A stretch of 64,000 nucleotides of DNA from Marinobacter salarius (GTDB taxonomy: Bacteria > Pseudomonadota > Gammaproteobacteria > Pseudomonadales > Oleiphilaceae): positions 3,162,001-3,226,000 of the forward strand of contig NZ_CP136693.1 in the NCBI RefSeq assembly GCF_032922745.1, read 5' to 3'. The stretch's first letter is position 1; every line of letters starts with the position of its first letter. Both the position numbers and the translations under genes were made by a program. Below are positions 54,625 through 62,942 of the stretch, one piece after another. Below the pieces are notes generated by a model. That model was not told the origin of the DNA and searched no databases. It saw nothing but the letters and a program-made list of their open reading frames with translations.

Positions 54625-55467
54625 ATGTCGGCCTTAGACTACCTTGTACCCTATGACTTCTCGCCGCTCACCATATTGAGTTTCGTGCTCGTTCTGGCGT
54701 TCTACGGGTTCGGCCTGGTCAGGATGCCTGCTGACGATCGCCCCGGAAGTGGCCGGGTGCTGGTATTTGTGGTGGGCGTCATGCTTTGTTACGGCGTGAT
54801 GCAAACCCGTTTCGATTACTACTCCCAGTACATGTTCTTCGTTCACCGGGGCCAGCATCTGATACTGCACCACCTGGGGCCGATCCTGATTGCCCTGTCC
54901 AACCCCCTCCCGGTGATGCGTTTCCTCTACAGCCTGATCAATCCCGGCGTACGGCGGGCGCTAATACCGCTGGGGTGGATTTACCGTTTTCTCCAGCACC
55001 CGGCGATTGCCTCATTCCTGTTTGTAGGTCTGATCTACTTCTGGCTCTGGCCGCCAATCCACTTCGACGCCATGCTCAGCCGGGATCTGTATTGGGTGAT
55101 GAACTGGAGCATGCTACTGGACGGTATGCTGTTCTGGTGGTTGATCTTTGATCCACGTTCACCCGTCATCAGCGACGCTCTGGGCTACGGCAAACGCATC
55201 CTTCTTCTAGCCCTGGTTGCCATCCCCCAGATGGTTCTGGGCGCCACCATCGTGTTCTCACGGGGTATGGTGTACGACGTGTACGAAGTCTGCGGTCGCG
55301 CCTGGCCAATGCCGCCAGAAACGGACCAGTTGCTGGGCGGATTGCTGACCTGGATTCCCCCGGCCATGATGAGCATCCTCGGCATACTGATTATCCTTCG
55401 ACGTGCCATGCGTGAAGATGGCAAGGTGTCGCCCTATAACGAAAAGCTGAAGGCCAGCCATTCATGA
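54625..55467 (+). CDS. Cytochrome c oxidase assembly protein, caa3 CtaG type
   Basis: A 280-residue membrane protein with about seven helices. It matches the caa3_CtaG family: MQTRFDYYSQYMFFVHRGQH with conserved histidines, HHLGPILIALSNPLPVM, and GATIVFSRGMVYDVYEVCGR (20 residues). Members help place copper in cytochrome oxidase. It overlaps the SCO gene by 4 bases, which strengthens the assignment, since SCO also handles copper for oxidase assembly. No oxidase subunits are visible in the window. Confidence 0.85.
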   Translation: MSALDYLVPYDFSPLTILSFVLVLAFYGFGLVRMPADDRPGSGRVLVFVVGVMLCYGVMQTRFDYYSQYMFFVHRGQHLILHHLGPILIALSNPLPVMRFLYSLINPGVRRALIPLGWIYRFLQHPAIASFLFVGLIYFWLWPPIHFDAMLSRDLYWVMNWSMLLDGMLFWWLIFDPRSPVISDALGYGKRILLLALVAIPQMVLGATIVFSRGMVYDVYEVCGRAWPMPPETDQLLGGLLTWIPPAMMSILGILIILRRAMREDGKVSPYNEKLKASHS

Positions 55468-56081
55468 AAAACCGGTTCCTACCCTGCAGTCATAAAGCGA
55501 TCTCTGCCATGGTACTTTTGGCGTCTCTAGTGGTGCTCGGTGGGTGCTTTGGCGACGATGAAAACTGGAATGGCAAAGACATCAGCGGCCTGATGCCGGA
55601 ACTTGCCTTCGAGCTGACTGGCACCTCCGGCGACACGGTGACGGCCGAGCAAACCGACGGCAATATCCGGCTGCTGTTCTTCGGCTTCACCTCCTGCCCT
55701 GATATCTGCCCCGCCACACTCCAGAAACTGTCCAGGGCGGTGAAGGATTTGCCCGCGAAAATGCGAGCAGACACGCAGATTGTCTTTGTCAGCGTGGACC
55801 CGCAACGGGACACCCCAGAACGCATCGACAGCTACGTGAGCTTTTTCAGCGACCGGGCCATCGGCCTGACCGGCGAGGAACCAGCGCTCAGGGAACTCAG
55901 TAAGCGTTACCGCACGACCTTTGGTTACGACGAGCCAGATGCGGAAGGTAACTACAACGTCTCACACAGCGGCGCCGTGTATGTGTTCGACCGCGAAGGA
56001 AAGGCCCGTCTGTTGATCCGGCCGGAGCTGAGTGTGGAGGATATCCGTATGGATCTGGTTGCGTTGGCTGAGGAAAGCTAA
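55464..56081 (+). CDS. SCO1/SenC family copper chaperone lipoprotein
   Basis: A 205-residue periplasmic protein. The start has a lipobox (VVLGGC, Cys28), so it is probably a lipoprotein. The thioredoxin-like domain holds the copper ligands Cys78 and Cys82 in TSCPDICPATLQ and His168 in NVSHSGAVYVFD. It delivers copper to the CuA site of cytochrome oxidase. Its ATG overlaps the CtaG-type gene (ATGA), giving a two-gene operon; a convergent CaiB gene follows. Confidence 0.92.
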   Translation: MKNRFLPCSHKAISAMVLLASLVVLGGCFGDDENWNGKDISGLMPELAFELTGTSGDTVTAEQTDGNIRLLFFGFTSCPDICPATLQKLSRAVKDLPAKMRADTQIVFVSVDPQRDTPERIDSYVSFFSDRAIGLTGEEPALRELSKRYRTTFGYDEPDAEGNYNVSHSGAVYVFDREGKARLLIRPELSVEDIRMDLVALAEES

Positions 56082-56093
56082 CGCAACACCAGA

Positions 56094-57317
56094 TCACGAG
56101 ACTATGCCGCGCTCCCTTAGGCTCTCTATTTCGCCAGAAGAGAGGCCAACAATCTTCTCAAGGACCTGTTTCGATTGCTCCCCCAACAGCGGAGGCGCCG
56201 TCCTGTAACTTACCGGTGTCAGCTTCAGCCTGATCGGATTGCCAACCGTCGGGACATCGCCCAGCGATGGATGCTGAACAGACTGTTTCATTCCCCGCGC
56301 AAGAACCTGTGGGTCTTCAAATACCTGATCCAGGGTGTTAACCGGCCCGCAGGGCACCCCTGAACGCTCCAGAATTTGCACCCATTCCTGTGTTGACCGC
56401 ATCACCGTGGCCTGCCGCAGCCTGGGAATCAATTCCTTTCGATTCGCTACGCGAGCCCGATTTGTCGCAAAACGCTCATCGCTCGCCCACTCCGGATGCT
56501 CAAGAACATCGCACAACCGGGTGAACTGCTCATCGTTACCGACGGTTAGCACCATGTTGCCATCTGCGGTAGGAAAATCCTGGTAAGGCACGATATTCGG
56601 ATGGGCGTTCCCCATCCTCCCCGGCGCCTGGCCCGTGGTCAGGTAATTCATGGCCTGATTCGCCAGACAGGCTACCTGCACATCCAACAGCGCCGCCTCG
56701 ACATACTGCCCCTCTCCCGTACGGTCACGGTGACTGAGCGCAGCGAGCACACCAATGGTGGCATACAGCCCGGTCATGATGTCTGTCAGTGCTACACCGA
56801 CCTTCATTGGCCCGGCGCCGGGCTCGCCGTCAGGTTGCCCGGTGATGCTCATAAGCCCGCCCATGGCCTGGATCAGGAAATCATATCCGGGCCGGTTCGC
56901 GTAAGGGCCATCCTGGCCAAATCCGGTGATCGAGCAGTAGATGAGTTTGGGGTTGATTTGCTTCAGGCTGTCATAATCCAGGCCATAACGTTTGAGGCCC
57001 CCGACCTTGAAGTTTTCAAGGATGACATCCGACTCTGCGACCAGTTTTCGGATCAGTTCCTGCCCTTCGGGATGGGCGATATCGACCGCAAGGGACTGCT
57101 TATTTCGATTGGCGGTCAGGAAGTAGGCAGAGAGATCTGCATTACCATCAGCCCCCTGCAGATAAGGTGGCCCCCAGGAGCGCGTGTCGTCCCCGGATTT
57201 TGGGCGTTCAATTTTGATAACCTCTGCGCCGAGATCCCCAAGGATCTGCCCTGCCCAGGGACCAGCCAACACTCTGGAAAGATCCAGGACACGCAAATGA
57301 GATAGGGAGCCAGACAT
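56094..57317 (-). CDS. CaiB/BaiF family CoA-transferase
   Basis: A 407-residue type III CoA-transferase. The first segment LRVLDLSRVLAGPWAGQILG and the ENFKVGGLKRYGLDYD block are family marks; the catalytic aspartate is Asp179 in GVALTDIMTGLYATIG. These enzymes move CoA between carboxylic acids, such as succinyl-CoA and glutarate or an aromatic acid. It sits 24 bases behind an aldehyde dehydrogenase gene on the same strand, suggesting that the acid made by that enzyme is activated here. A C5 dicarboxylate such as glutarate is a reasonable guess. Confidence 0.9.
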   Translation of the reverse strand: MSGSLSHLRVLDLSRVLAGPWAGQILGDLGAEVIKIERPKSGDDTRSWGPPYLQGADGNADLSAYFLTANRNKQSLAVDIAHPEGQELIRKLVAESDVILENFKVGGLKRYGLDYDSLKQINPKLIYCSITGFGQDGPYANRPGYDFLIQAMGGLMSITGQPDGEPGAGPMKVGVALTDIMTGLYATIGVLAALSHRDRTGEGQYVEAALLDVQVACLANQAMNYLTTGQAPGRMGNAHPNIVPYQDFPTADGNMVLTVGNDEQFTRLCDVLEHPEWASDERFATNRARVANRKELIPRLRQATVMRSTQEWVQILERSGVPCGPVNTLDQVFEDPQVLARGMKQSVQHPSLGDVPTVGNPIRLKLTPVSYRTAPPLLGEQSKQVLEKIVGLSSGEIESLRERGIVS

Positions 57318-57340
57318 TCAATTCTCCTTGAAAAAGGGAC

Positions 57341-58810
57341 TCAGCGCATTCCACCGAGGCAGAGGTATTTGAGTTCCATGAACTCGTCCAGGCCATGCCG
57401 TGACCCTTCACGACCCAAGCCGCTTTCCTTGACCCCGCCGAAGGGAGCGGCCTCGGTTGAAATGATGCCATCGTTGATGCCAATCATGCCGGTTTCCAGG
57501 GCCTCGGCCACGTGCCAGATGCGCCGGATGTCATTACTGTAGAAGTATGCTGCCAGACCAAATTCCGAATCGTTGGCCATGGTGATGGCCTGTTCCTCGG
57601 TCTCAAACCGGAACAGCGGTGCCACCGGGCCAAAGGTCTCCTCGCTGGCCACCAGCATGTCCTGGGTGACGTCCGTGAGAATGGTGGGCTCGAAGAAGGT
57701 GCCACCAAGAGCGTGCGCCTGGCCTCCCATCACCACTTTTGCGCCCCGTTCTGTCGCATCGGCGATGTGCCGCCTGACTTTATCGAGCGCAGCCTGGTTG
57801 ATCAGCGGACCCTGATGGGTCTCGCCTTCCAGGCCTGCCCCGACGACCAACTTGCCAACCGCAGCCTTAAGCTTCTCAACAAACTCGTCATACACGCCAG
57901 ATTGCACATAAATGCGGTTGGCGCATACACACGTTTGCCCGGTATTTCGGTACTTGGAGGCCATTAATCCCGTTACCGCAGCATCGAGATCGGCGTCGTC
58001 AAACACGATAAACGGTGCATTGCCGCCCAATTCCAGGCTCACTTTCTTGACCGTGCCACTGGCCTGGCTCATGAGGAGTTTGCCCACGGGCGTGGACCCC
58101 GTAAACGACACCTTGCGAACCACCGGGCTGGTGGTCAGTTCCTCACCCACCTGCGGCGCCCGGTCTTTCGAGCAGGTAACGATGTTGAGGATCCCCGGTG
58201 GAACTCCGGCGTCCTCGGCCAACACCGCAAGCGCGAGCGCGCACAACGGCGTGTCTTCAGCAGGTTTGACCACCACTGGGCAACCGGCAGCCAGTGCCGG
58301 GGCAACCTTACGGGTGATCATGGCCACCGGGAAATTCCAGGGCGTGATTGCCGCCACTACCCCAATCGGCTGTTTGATAACCACAATCCTCTTGTCACGG
58401 CCGTGGCCAGGAATGACGTCACCATAGGCCCGCTTGGCTTCCTCGGCAAACCACTCGATGAAACTGGCGCCGTACGCAACCTCACCGCGAGCCTCGGCCA
58501 ACGGCTTGCCCTGCTCTGCCGTCATCAAACAGGCCAGGTCCTCCTGATGTTGCATCACCAGATCGAACCACCGACGCAGAACACCCGCTCGCTCCTTGGC
58601 CGGACGGGCACGCCATTCCGGCCACGCTGCCTCGGCCGCCCGAATGGCCTGCCGGGTATCTTCGGCGTCCATATCCGGCACATAAGCGAGATGCTCTCCA
58701 TTGGCTGGATTGGTTATCGCGAGCCGATTACCCGAACGGGCCTGGACCCATTCGCCGTTGATATGGGCGCTTTCGCGCAATAGTGCCGGGTTTGTCAGTC
58801 TGATAGTCAT
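57341..58810 (-). CDS. NAD(P)-dependent succinate/glutarate-semialdehyde dehydrogenase
   Basis: A 489-residue aldehyde dehydrogenase of the GabD type. The cofactor site is FTGSTPVGKLL, the catalytic pair is Glu260 (SLELGGNAPFIVFDDADLD, 19 residues) and Cys294 (RNTGQTCVCANRI). Two cysteines close together (CVC) are typical of SSADH. I use the ATG at 58810, which has a GAGG ribosome site; an in-frame ATG 17 codons earlier is not supported. It is placed between the TetR gene and the CaiB gene, all on the minus strand. Confidence 0.9.
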   Translation of the reverse strand: MTIRLTNPALLRESAHINGEWVQARSGNRLAITNPANGEHLAYVPDMDAEDTRQAIRAAEAAWPEWRARPAKERAGVLRRWFDLVMQHQEDLACLMTAEQGKPLAEARGEVAYGASFIEWFAEEAKRAYGDVIPGHGRDKRIVVIKQPIGVVAAITPWNFPVAMITRKVAPALAAGCPVVVKPAEDTPLCALALAVLAEDAGVPPGILNIVTCSKDRAPQVGEELTTSPVVRKVSFTGSTPVGKLLMSQASGTVKKVSLELGGNAPFIVFDDADLDAAVTGLMASKYRNTGQTCVCANRIYVQSGVYDEFVEKLKAAVGKLVVGAGLEGETHQGPLINQAALDKVRRHIADATERGAKVVMGGQAHALGGTFFEPTILTDVTQDMLVASEETFGPVAPLFRFETEEQAITMANDSEFGLAAYFYSNDIRRIWHVAEALETGMIGINDGIISTEAAPFGGVKESGLGREGSRHGLDEFMELKYLCLGGMR

Positions 58811-58832
58811 CACATTCCTCACAGAAGGAGAG

Positions 58833-59525
58833 TCAACGCTCTCCGAGCAGATAGCTTTCAATCACATCCCTGACAAACGCGGCATAGTCGTCAACCGCAA
58901 CACTCTGGTCACGGTATTTCCGGCGTTTCAGGTACCAGTCCTGCAATAAGGCTTTGATCATGGAGGCGACAAGGCGGGCATTTCTCGAGCGGTAAACCTT
59001 GGCCTCTATGCCATCCTCAATAAGCCGCAGAAAGATCTCCTCGATCTCCAGCTCAATGGCGACAGCGTCGCGTTTTTCCTCGGCCGGCAGGCTCTTCGCT
59101 TCCATGTAGGAAAAGTAGAACCAGGCCCGCATCAGCTCGCTCAGATACAGGTGTGCCTTAATTGCAGAGAACATTCTGTCCCGGACATCCTCTACGTCTT
59201 CCGTGTAATGGATCAGAGTCCGACGCGTGATAATGAATCCGTGGCTCTGGATCAGGTGGATCAGGTCATCCTTGTTGCGGATATACGCATAGAGCCCACC
59301 CATGCTCATGCCGGAATCTCCGCACAGGTCCCTCAGCGTCATCGCATGAAACCCCTTGGAGTTGGCCAGCCGCAGGGTCGAGTCGATGATTCGGGTCAGA
59401 TTCTTGACCGCTGTCGCCTCCTTTTTAATACTGATGCGTTCCTTGTTCTGGCGGTACACATCGCGGATCACATCCTCCTTGGACATGCGGAGTTCACCGC
59501 GGAATGCTTCGTAATTTTCGATCAT
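58833..59525 (-). CDS. TetR/AcrR family transcriptional regulator
   Basis: A 230-residue regulator. The helix-turn-helix lies at about 45-90: TRIIDSTLRLANSKGFHAMT, then LRDLCGDSGMSMGGLYAYIRN (first 20 shown by halves). The C-terminal ligand domain is all helical. It is preceded by an unusually long N-terminal extension of about 40 residues before the TetR domain. Position between the transporter genes and the dehydrogenase suggests it controls this block. The start may be the ATG at 59525 or a GTG at 59534. Confidence 0.85.
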   Translation of the reverse strand: MIENYEAFRGELRMSKEDVIRDVYRQNKERISIKKEATAVKNLTRIIDSTLRLANSKGFHAMTLRDLCGDSGMSMGGLYAYIRNKDDLIHLIQSHGFIITRRTLIHYTEDVEDVRDRMFSAIKAHLYLSELMRAWFYFSYMEAKSLPAEEKRDAVAIELEIEEIFLRLIEDGIEAKVYRSRNARLVASMIKALLQDWYLKRRKYRDQSVAVDDYAAFVRDVIESYLLGER

Positions 59526-59570
59526 AACTGCCACGTCCGTTTGCCTCTGCGGCGGGGATTATAAGCCACG

Positions 59571-60276
59571 CTATGCCACGGACAAGAATCGGTCCTGGGT
59601 AGCCTGGTCCGCCTTCAGGTCCTGACTGCTCGCCTCGTGCACAACCTGGCCCTTTTCCAGAATGTAGGCTCTTTGAGCATGCTTTAGTGCGAATCGCACG
59701 CTTTGGTCGGTAAACAGGATGGTGGTGGTCTGGCTGAGATCGTCAATCAGCTCACCGATCTGCTGCACGATAACCGGGGCCAGTCCCTCGTTGGGCTCAT
59801 CCAGTAACAACAGTCGTGGCTGAATCATCAGGGACCTTGCCACCGCCAGCATCTGTTGCTGACCACCGGACAGGGTCGCGCCGTCCTGGTCCGCCCGTTC
59901 GCCCAGCATCTCGTATTTCTTGAGGATGCCATCCACCGTCCAACGCGCGGCACTGCCCTTGCGTTGATAGGAGGCCACATCCAGGTTATCCCGCACCGTC
60001 AGACCAGGAAATATCCGGCGGTCTTCCGGTACGTACCCGATGCCAGCGCGGGCGATGCGGTGTGCCGGCCAGCCCTGGACTGGCTTGCCTTCATAGAACG
60101 ACCTCGCCAGATCTCGGAGGCGTCAGCCCCATGATGCTTTTCAGGGTGGTGCTCTTTCCCGCCCCGTTCCGGCCGAGGATGCAAACCGTCTCACCGGCTT
60201 CGAGCTGAAGGGTAACACCCTGGAGCGCCTGACTCTCGCCGTAGAACGTTTGAATGTTGCGAACATCAAGAATCAT
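59571..60276 (-). pseudogene. livF: Branched-chain-type ABC transporter ATPase LivF, one frameshift
   Basis: The reading frame is broken once. The N-terminal part (from 60276) has GRNGAGKSTTLKSIMGLTPP and stops at 60091. The middle is in the next frame: GWPAHRIARAGIGYVPEDRR and IFPGLTVRDNLDV. It continues to LSGGQQQMLAVARSLMI, LLLLDEPNEGLAP and a normal C-terminus at 59571. Removing one base near 60097-60104 restores a 234-residue LivF of normal length. As read, the cell would lack this ATPase. Its start overlaps the livG stop (4 bases). Confidence 0.85.
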
Positions 60277-61055
60277 GGGTTGGCCTCCTCGACCGCTTCG
60301 TCGTCTTCTTCGCCCAGGTAGGCAACACGCACCTCCGGGTGGTTCTTGACTTCCTCGGGTGTGCCGGCAAAAAGCTTCTCGCCACGGTGCATGACCAGAA
60401 TCCGGTCCGCCAGATTGAAGACCACATCCATATCGTGCTCGGTGATCATGAAGGTGTAGTCACCGCTACCGGCAAGTTGTTTGATCAGTTGGGTGGTGCG
60501 CCGGGTTTCATCCGGAGTCATCCCGGCAGTTGGCTCGTCCAGAAGCACCAGCTTAGGTTGCGTTGCCAGCACCATGGCGATCTCCAGTAATCGCTTGTCG
60601 CCGTAGCTGATCACTTCTGCACGCTGTGCTTTCAGGCTGTCGATGCCCAGACGCTTCAGAAACTCAACCGCCTCGTTCTGGATTTCGGTATTGCGGGACG
60701 CGATATTGAATAGCTTGCGGCTGTGGCCATGGTAGGCCGATAGCACCACTTCCACGTTCTCCTGCACCGTCATCTCCGGGAAGATATTATTGATCTGGAA
60801 CGATCGCGATACGCCCAGCCGGCTGATCTTGTGGGGAGGCAGGCCGGTGATATCCTTGCCGTCCAGCATGATCGTGCCTTCCGTTGGCTGCATCCGGCCG
60901 GACACCATGTTGTAGAAGGTGGTCTTGCCGGCACCGTTGGGGCCGATAATCGCGATGGTTTCCTTGGGCATGACGTCCAGGTTGATATCAGAGACCGCCG
61001 TGACGCCGCCAAAACGCTTGGTCAGGTTAGCAATGGTAAGGACCGGGTTAGTCAT
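60273..61055 (-). CDS. livG: Branched-chain-type ABC transporter ATPase LivG
   Basis: A 260-residue ABC ATPase. Walker A is GPNGAGKTTFYNM, the LivG insert with GVSRSFQINNIFPEM follows, the signature region reads VISYGDKRLLEIAMVLATQP (20 residues) and Walker B is LVLLDEPTAGM, with the H-loop in TFMITEHDMDVV. I use the ATG at 61055 with GGAGG seven bases upstream. It overlaps livM by 4 bases. It pairs with LivF to power import of amino acids or organic acids. Confidence 0.93.
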   Translation of the reverse strand: MTNPVLTIANLTKRFGGVTAVSDINLDVMPKETIAIIGPNGAGKTTFYNMVSGRMQPTEGTIMLDGKDITGLPPHKISRLGVSRSFQINNIFPEMTVQENVEVVLSAYHGHSRKLFNIASRNTEIQNEAVEFLKRLGIDSLKAQRAEVISYGDKRLLEIAMVLATQPKLVLLDEPTAGMTPDETRRTTQLIKQLAGSGDYTFMITEHDMDVVFNLADRILVMHRGEKLFAGTPEEVKNHPEVRVAYLGEEDDEAVEEANP

Positions 61056-61999
61056 TTTTTCACCTCCATCCACCAGTCAATGGCAGTGCCCAACAGTCCC
61101 TTGCGGAAGAAGATCACCATCAGCGCCAGGATGATACCCAGAACCAGCATCCAGGATTCCGTGTAAGTGGTGATCCAGGTTTCCAGCAATACGAACGCCG
61201 CAGAGCCGATGAACGGTCCCAGGAAAAACCCGGTACCCCCCAGGATGGCCATCAATATCGGTTCGGCGGACATGGACCAGTGCAGAAGCTCGGGGCTCGC
61301 CACACGCAGGAATGGAGCGATCAGACCACCGGCCAGGCCCGCAAAGGTTCCGGCGATGACGAAAGCCACAAGCCGATACGTCCGCACGTTCAGCCCGGCG
61401 AAGGATACCCGCTCGGGATTCTGACGGATTGCCTTGAGGATCATGCCAAACGAACTGCGGCAGATCAGGTAAAGCACTATCGCGGCGATGGCCACAATAC
61501 CCAGCACCACATGGTAATAGACCGAGGGATTCGCCAGAGTGAGGTCAAGCCCCAGCCCGAAGGAGCCCAGGGTAAACCCGGCGAGGCCGTCACTGCCGTT
61601 GGTCACCGAGCGCCACTGGTAGGCGATGGCAAAGACCATCATGCCAAAAGCCAGGGTCAGCATGGCAAAGTACACCTCATTGAGGCGGACGCTCAGGAAG
61701 CCGATCATCAAAGCCAGTAGTGCGGACGCCCCCATGGAAACCATCAGACAGACCAGGAACGGCCACTCCAGGTGAATCAGCACCAGGGCCGTGGCGTAAG
61801 CGCCAATACCGAAGAACGCCGCATGCCCGAAGCTCAGCATGCCGGTATAACCGAAAATCAGGTTGAAGCTGGCCGCGAACAGACCCAGGATCAGGATTTC
61901 GGTAAAAATAAACACATAGAAATAGGAAGCAATCCAGGGCACCGCAATCAGCCCGGCAATCACCACAGCCAGAATGGCCATCAGAACCTTGGTTTTCAT
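61052..61999 (-). CDS. livM: Branched-chain-type ABC transporter permease LivM
   Basis: A 315-residue inner-membrane permease with about ten helices. It begins MKTKVLMAILAVVIAGLIAV and has the family hallmark GYTGMLSFGHAAFFGIGAYA. The cytoplasmic coupling helix lies around KAIRQNPERVSFAGLNVRTY (20 residues). The frame is open upstream to 62320, but that part is only the shadow of livH. The start is fixed by an ATGA overlap with livH. Confidence 0.92.
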   Translation of the reverse strand: MKTKVLMAILAVVIAGLIAVPWIASYFYVFIFTEILILGLFAASFNLIFGYTGMLSFGHAAFFGIGAYATALVLIHLEWPFLVCLMVSMGASALLALMIGFLSVRLNEVYFAMLTLAFGMMVFAIAYQWRSVTNGSDGLAGFTLGSFGLGLDLTLANPSVYYHVVLGIVAIAAIVLYLICRSSFGMILKAIRQNPERVSFAGLNVRTYRLVAFVIAGTFAGLAGGLIAPFLRVASPELLHWSMSAEPILMAILGGTGFFLGPFIGSAAFVLLETWITTYTESWMLVLGIILALMVIFFRKGLLGTAIDWWMEVKK

Positions 62000-62865
62000 G
62001 CATTTGCCCCTTTGCCCATAATGCCGTGTGGTTTGAACAACAGAACCAGCGCCATGCCGACGAACGGCAACAGCAGGTTCACTTCCGGCAGGTAGCGGCC
62101 ACCGAAGCCATGAATCAGGCCCAGGATGATGGCTCCAAGCAAGGCGCCCGGAAAGCTGCCCAGCCCTCCGATCACCACCACAATGAACGACTCGATAATG
62201 ATCTTGTCCCCCATGCCTGGATCCAGCGCACGCATGGGTGCCGCCATGACGCCACCGACGGCGGCCAGCCAGGCGCCAAAGGCAAACACGCCGGTCACCA
62301 CCAGCCGGGTGTTGATGCACAGCGCTTCGGCCATATCGCGATCCAGTGCCGCGGCTCGCATGATGCGGCCGACACGAGTGCGGTTGAACAGGTACCAGAG
62401 ACCAGCTAGCAATAGTAGGCCGATGACGATCACGAACAGGCTGTAGGTGGCAACGGAACTGCCTAACAGCCGCACCGAACCTGACAGCAGATCCGGCGGC
62501 TGGACCACATGGATGCCACTCCCCCAGATCATCCTCACACTCTCGTTAATGATCAGCAGGATAGCGAATGTCAGAAGCAGGCTGTCTGCTACGTCACGGG
62601 AATAGATAAAGCGCAACAGCAACCGGTCGATGATGACGGCCAGGATAGCGACGCCAATGGGCGCCAGGATCAGGGCTGCCCAGAAAGGCATGCCCGCGAT
62701 ATTGATCAGTGTGAAGGCCAGATAGGCCCCCAGCATGTAAAGTGCCCCGTGGGCAAAGTTGATGATGTTCAGCACACCGAACACGATATTGAGGCCCACT
62801 GCGATAATGAACAGCAGCAACCCTATATCGAGACTATTCAGCAACGCCGCTCCGATGCCAGACAT
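61996..62865 (-). CDS. livH: Branched-chain-type ABC transporter permease LivH
   Basis: A 289-residue permease. The family start is GLNIVFGVLNIINFAHGALY, the coupling segment is RAAALDRDMAEALCINTRLV, and FIVVVIGGLGSFPGALLGAI marks the last helices (20 residues each). With LivM it forms the membrane channel. It lies 77 bases behind the substrate-binding gene and overlaps livM. Confidence 0.93.
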   Translation of the reverse strand: MSGIGAALLNSLDIGLLLFIIAVGLNIVFGVLNIINFAHGALYMLGAYLAFTLINIAGMPFWAALILAPIGVAILAVIIDRLLLRFIYSRDVADSLLLTFAILLIINESVRMIWGSGIHVVQPPDLLSGSVRLLGSSVATYSLFVIVIGLLLLAGLWYLFNRTRVGRIMRAAALDRDMAEALCINTRLVVTGVFAFGAWLAAVGGVMAAPMRALDPGMGDKIIIESFIVVVIGGLGSFPGALLGAIILGLIHGFGGRYLPEVNLLLPFVGMALVLLFKPHGIMGKGANA

Positions 62866-62942
62866 GTATTACCTCATTACGTTAGGGCCGGATTCGTGGC
62901 GCCCCTGAGGGCGCCACGGCAAGCAAAAGAACAATCGTCAGA

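Noticed and set aside
62000..62320. Upstream extension of livM
   Set aside because: It lies wholly inside livH in another frame; the ATGA overlap at 61999 gives the natural start.
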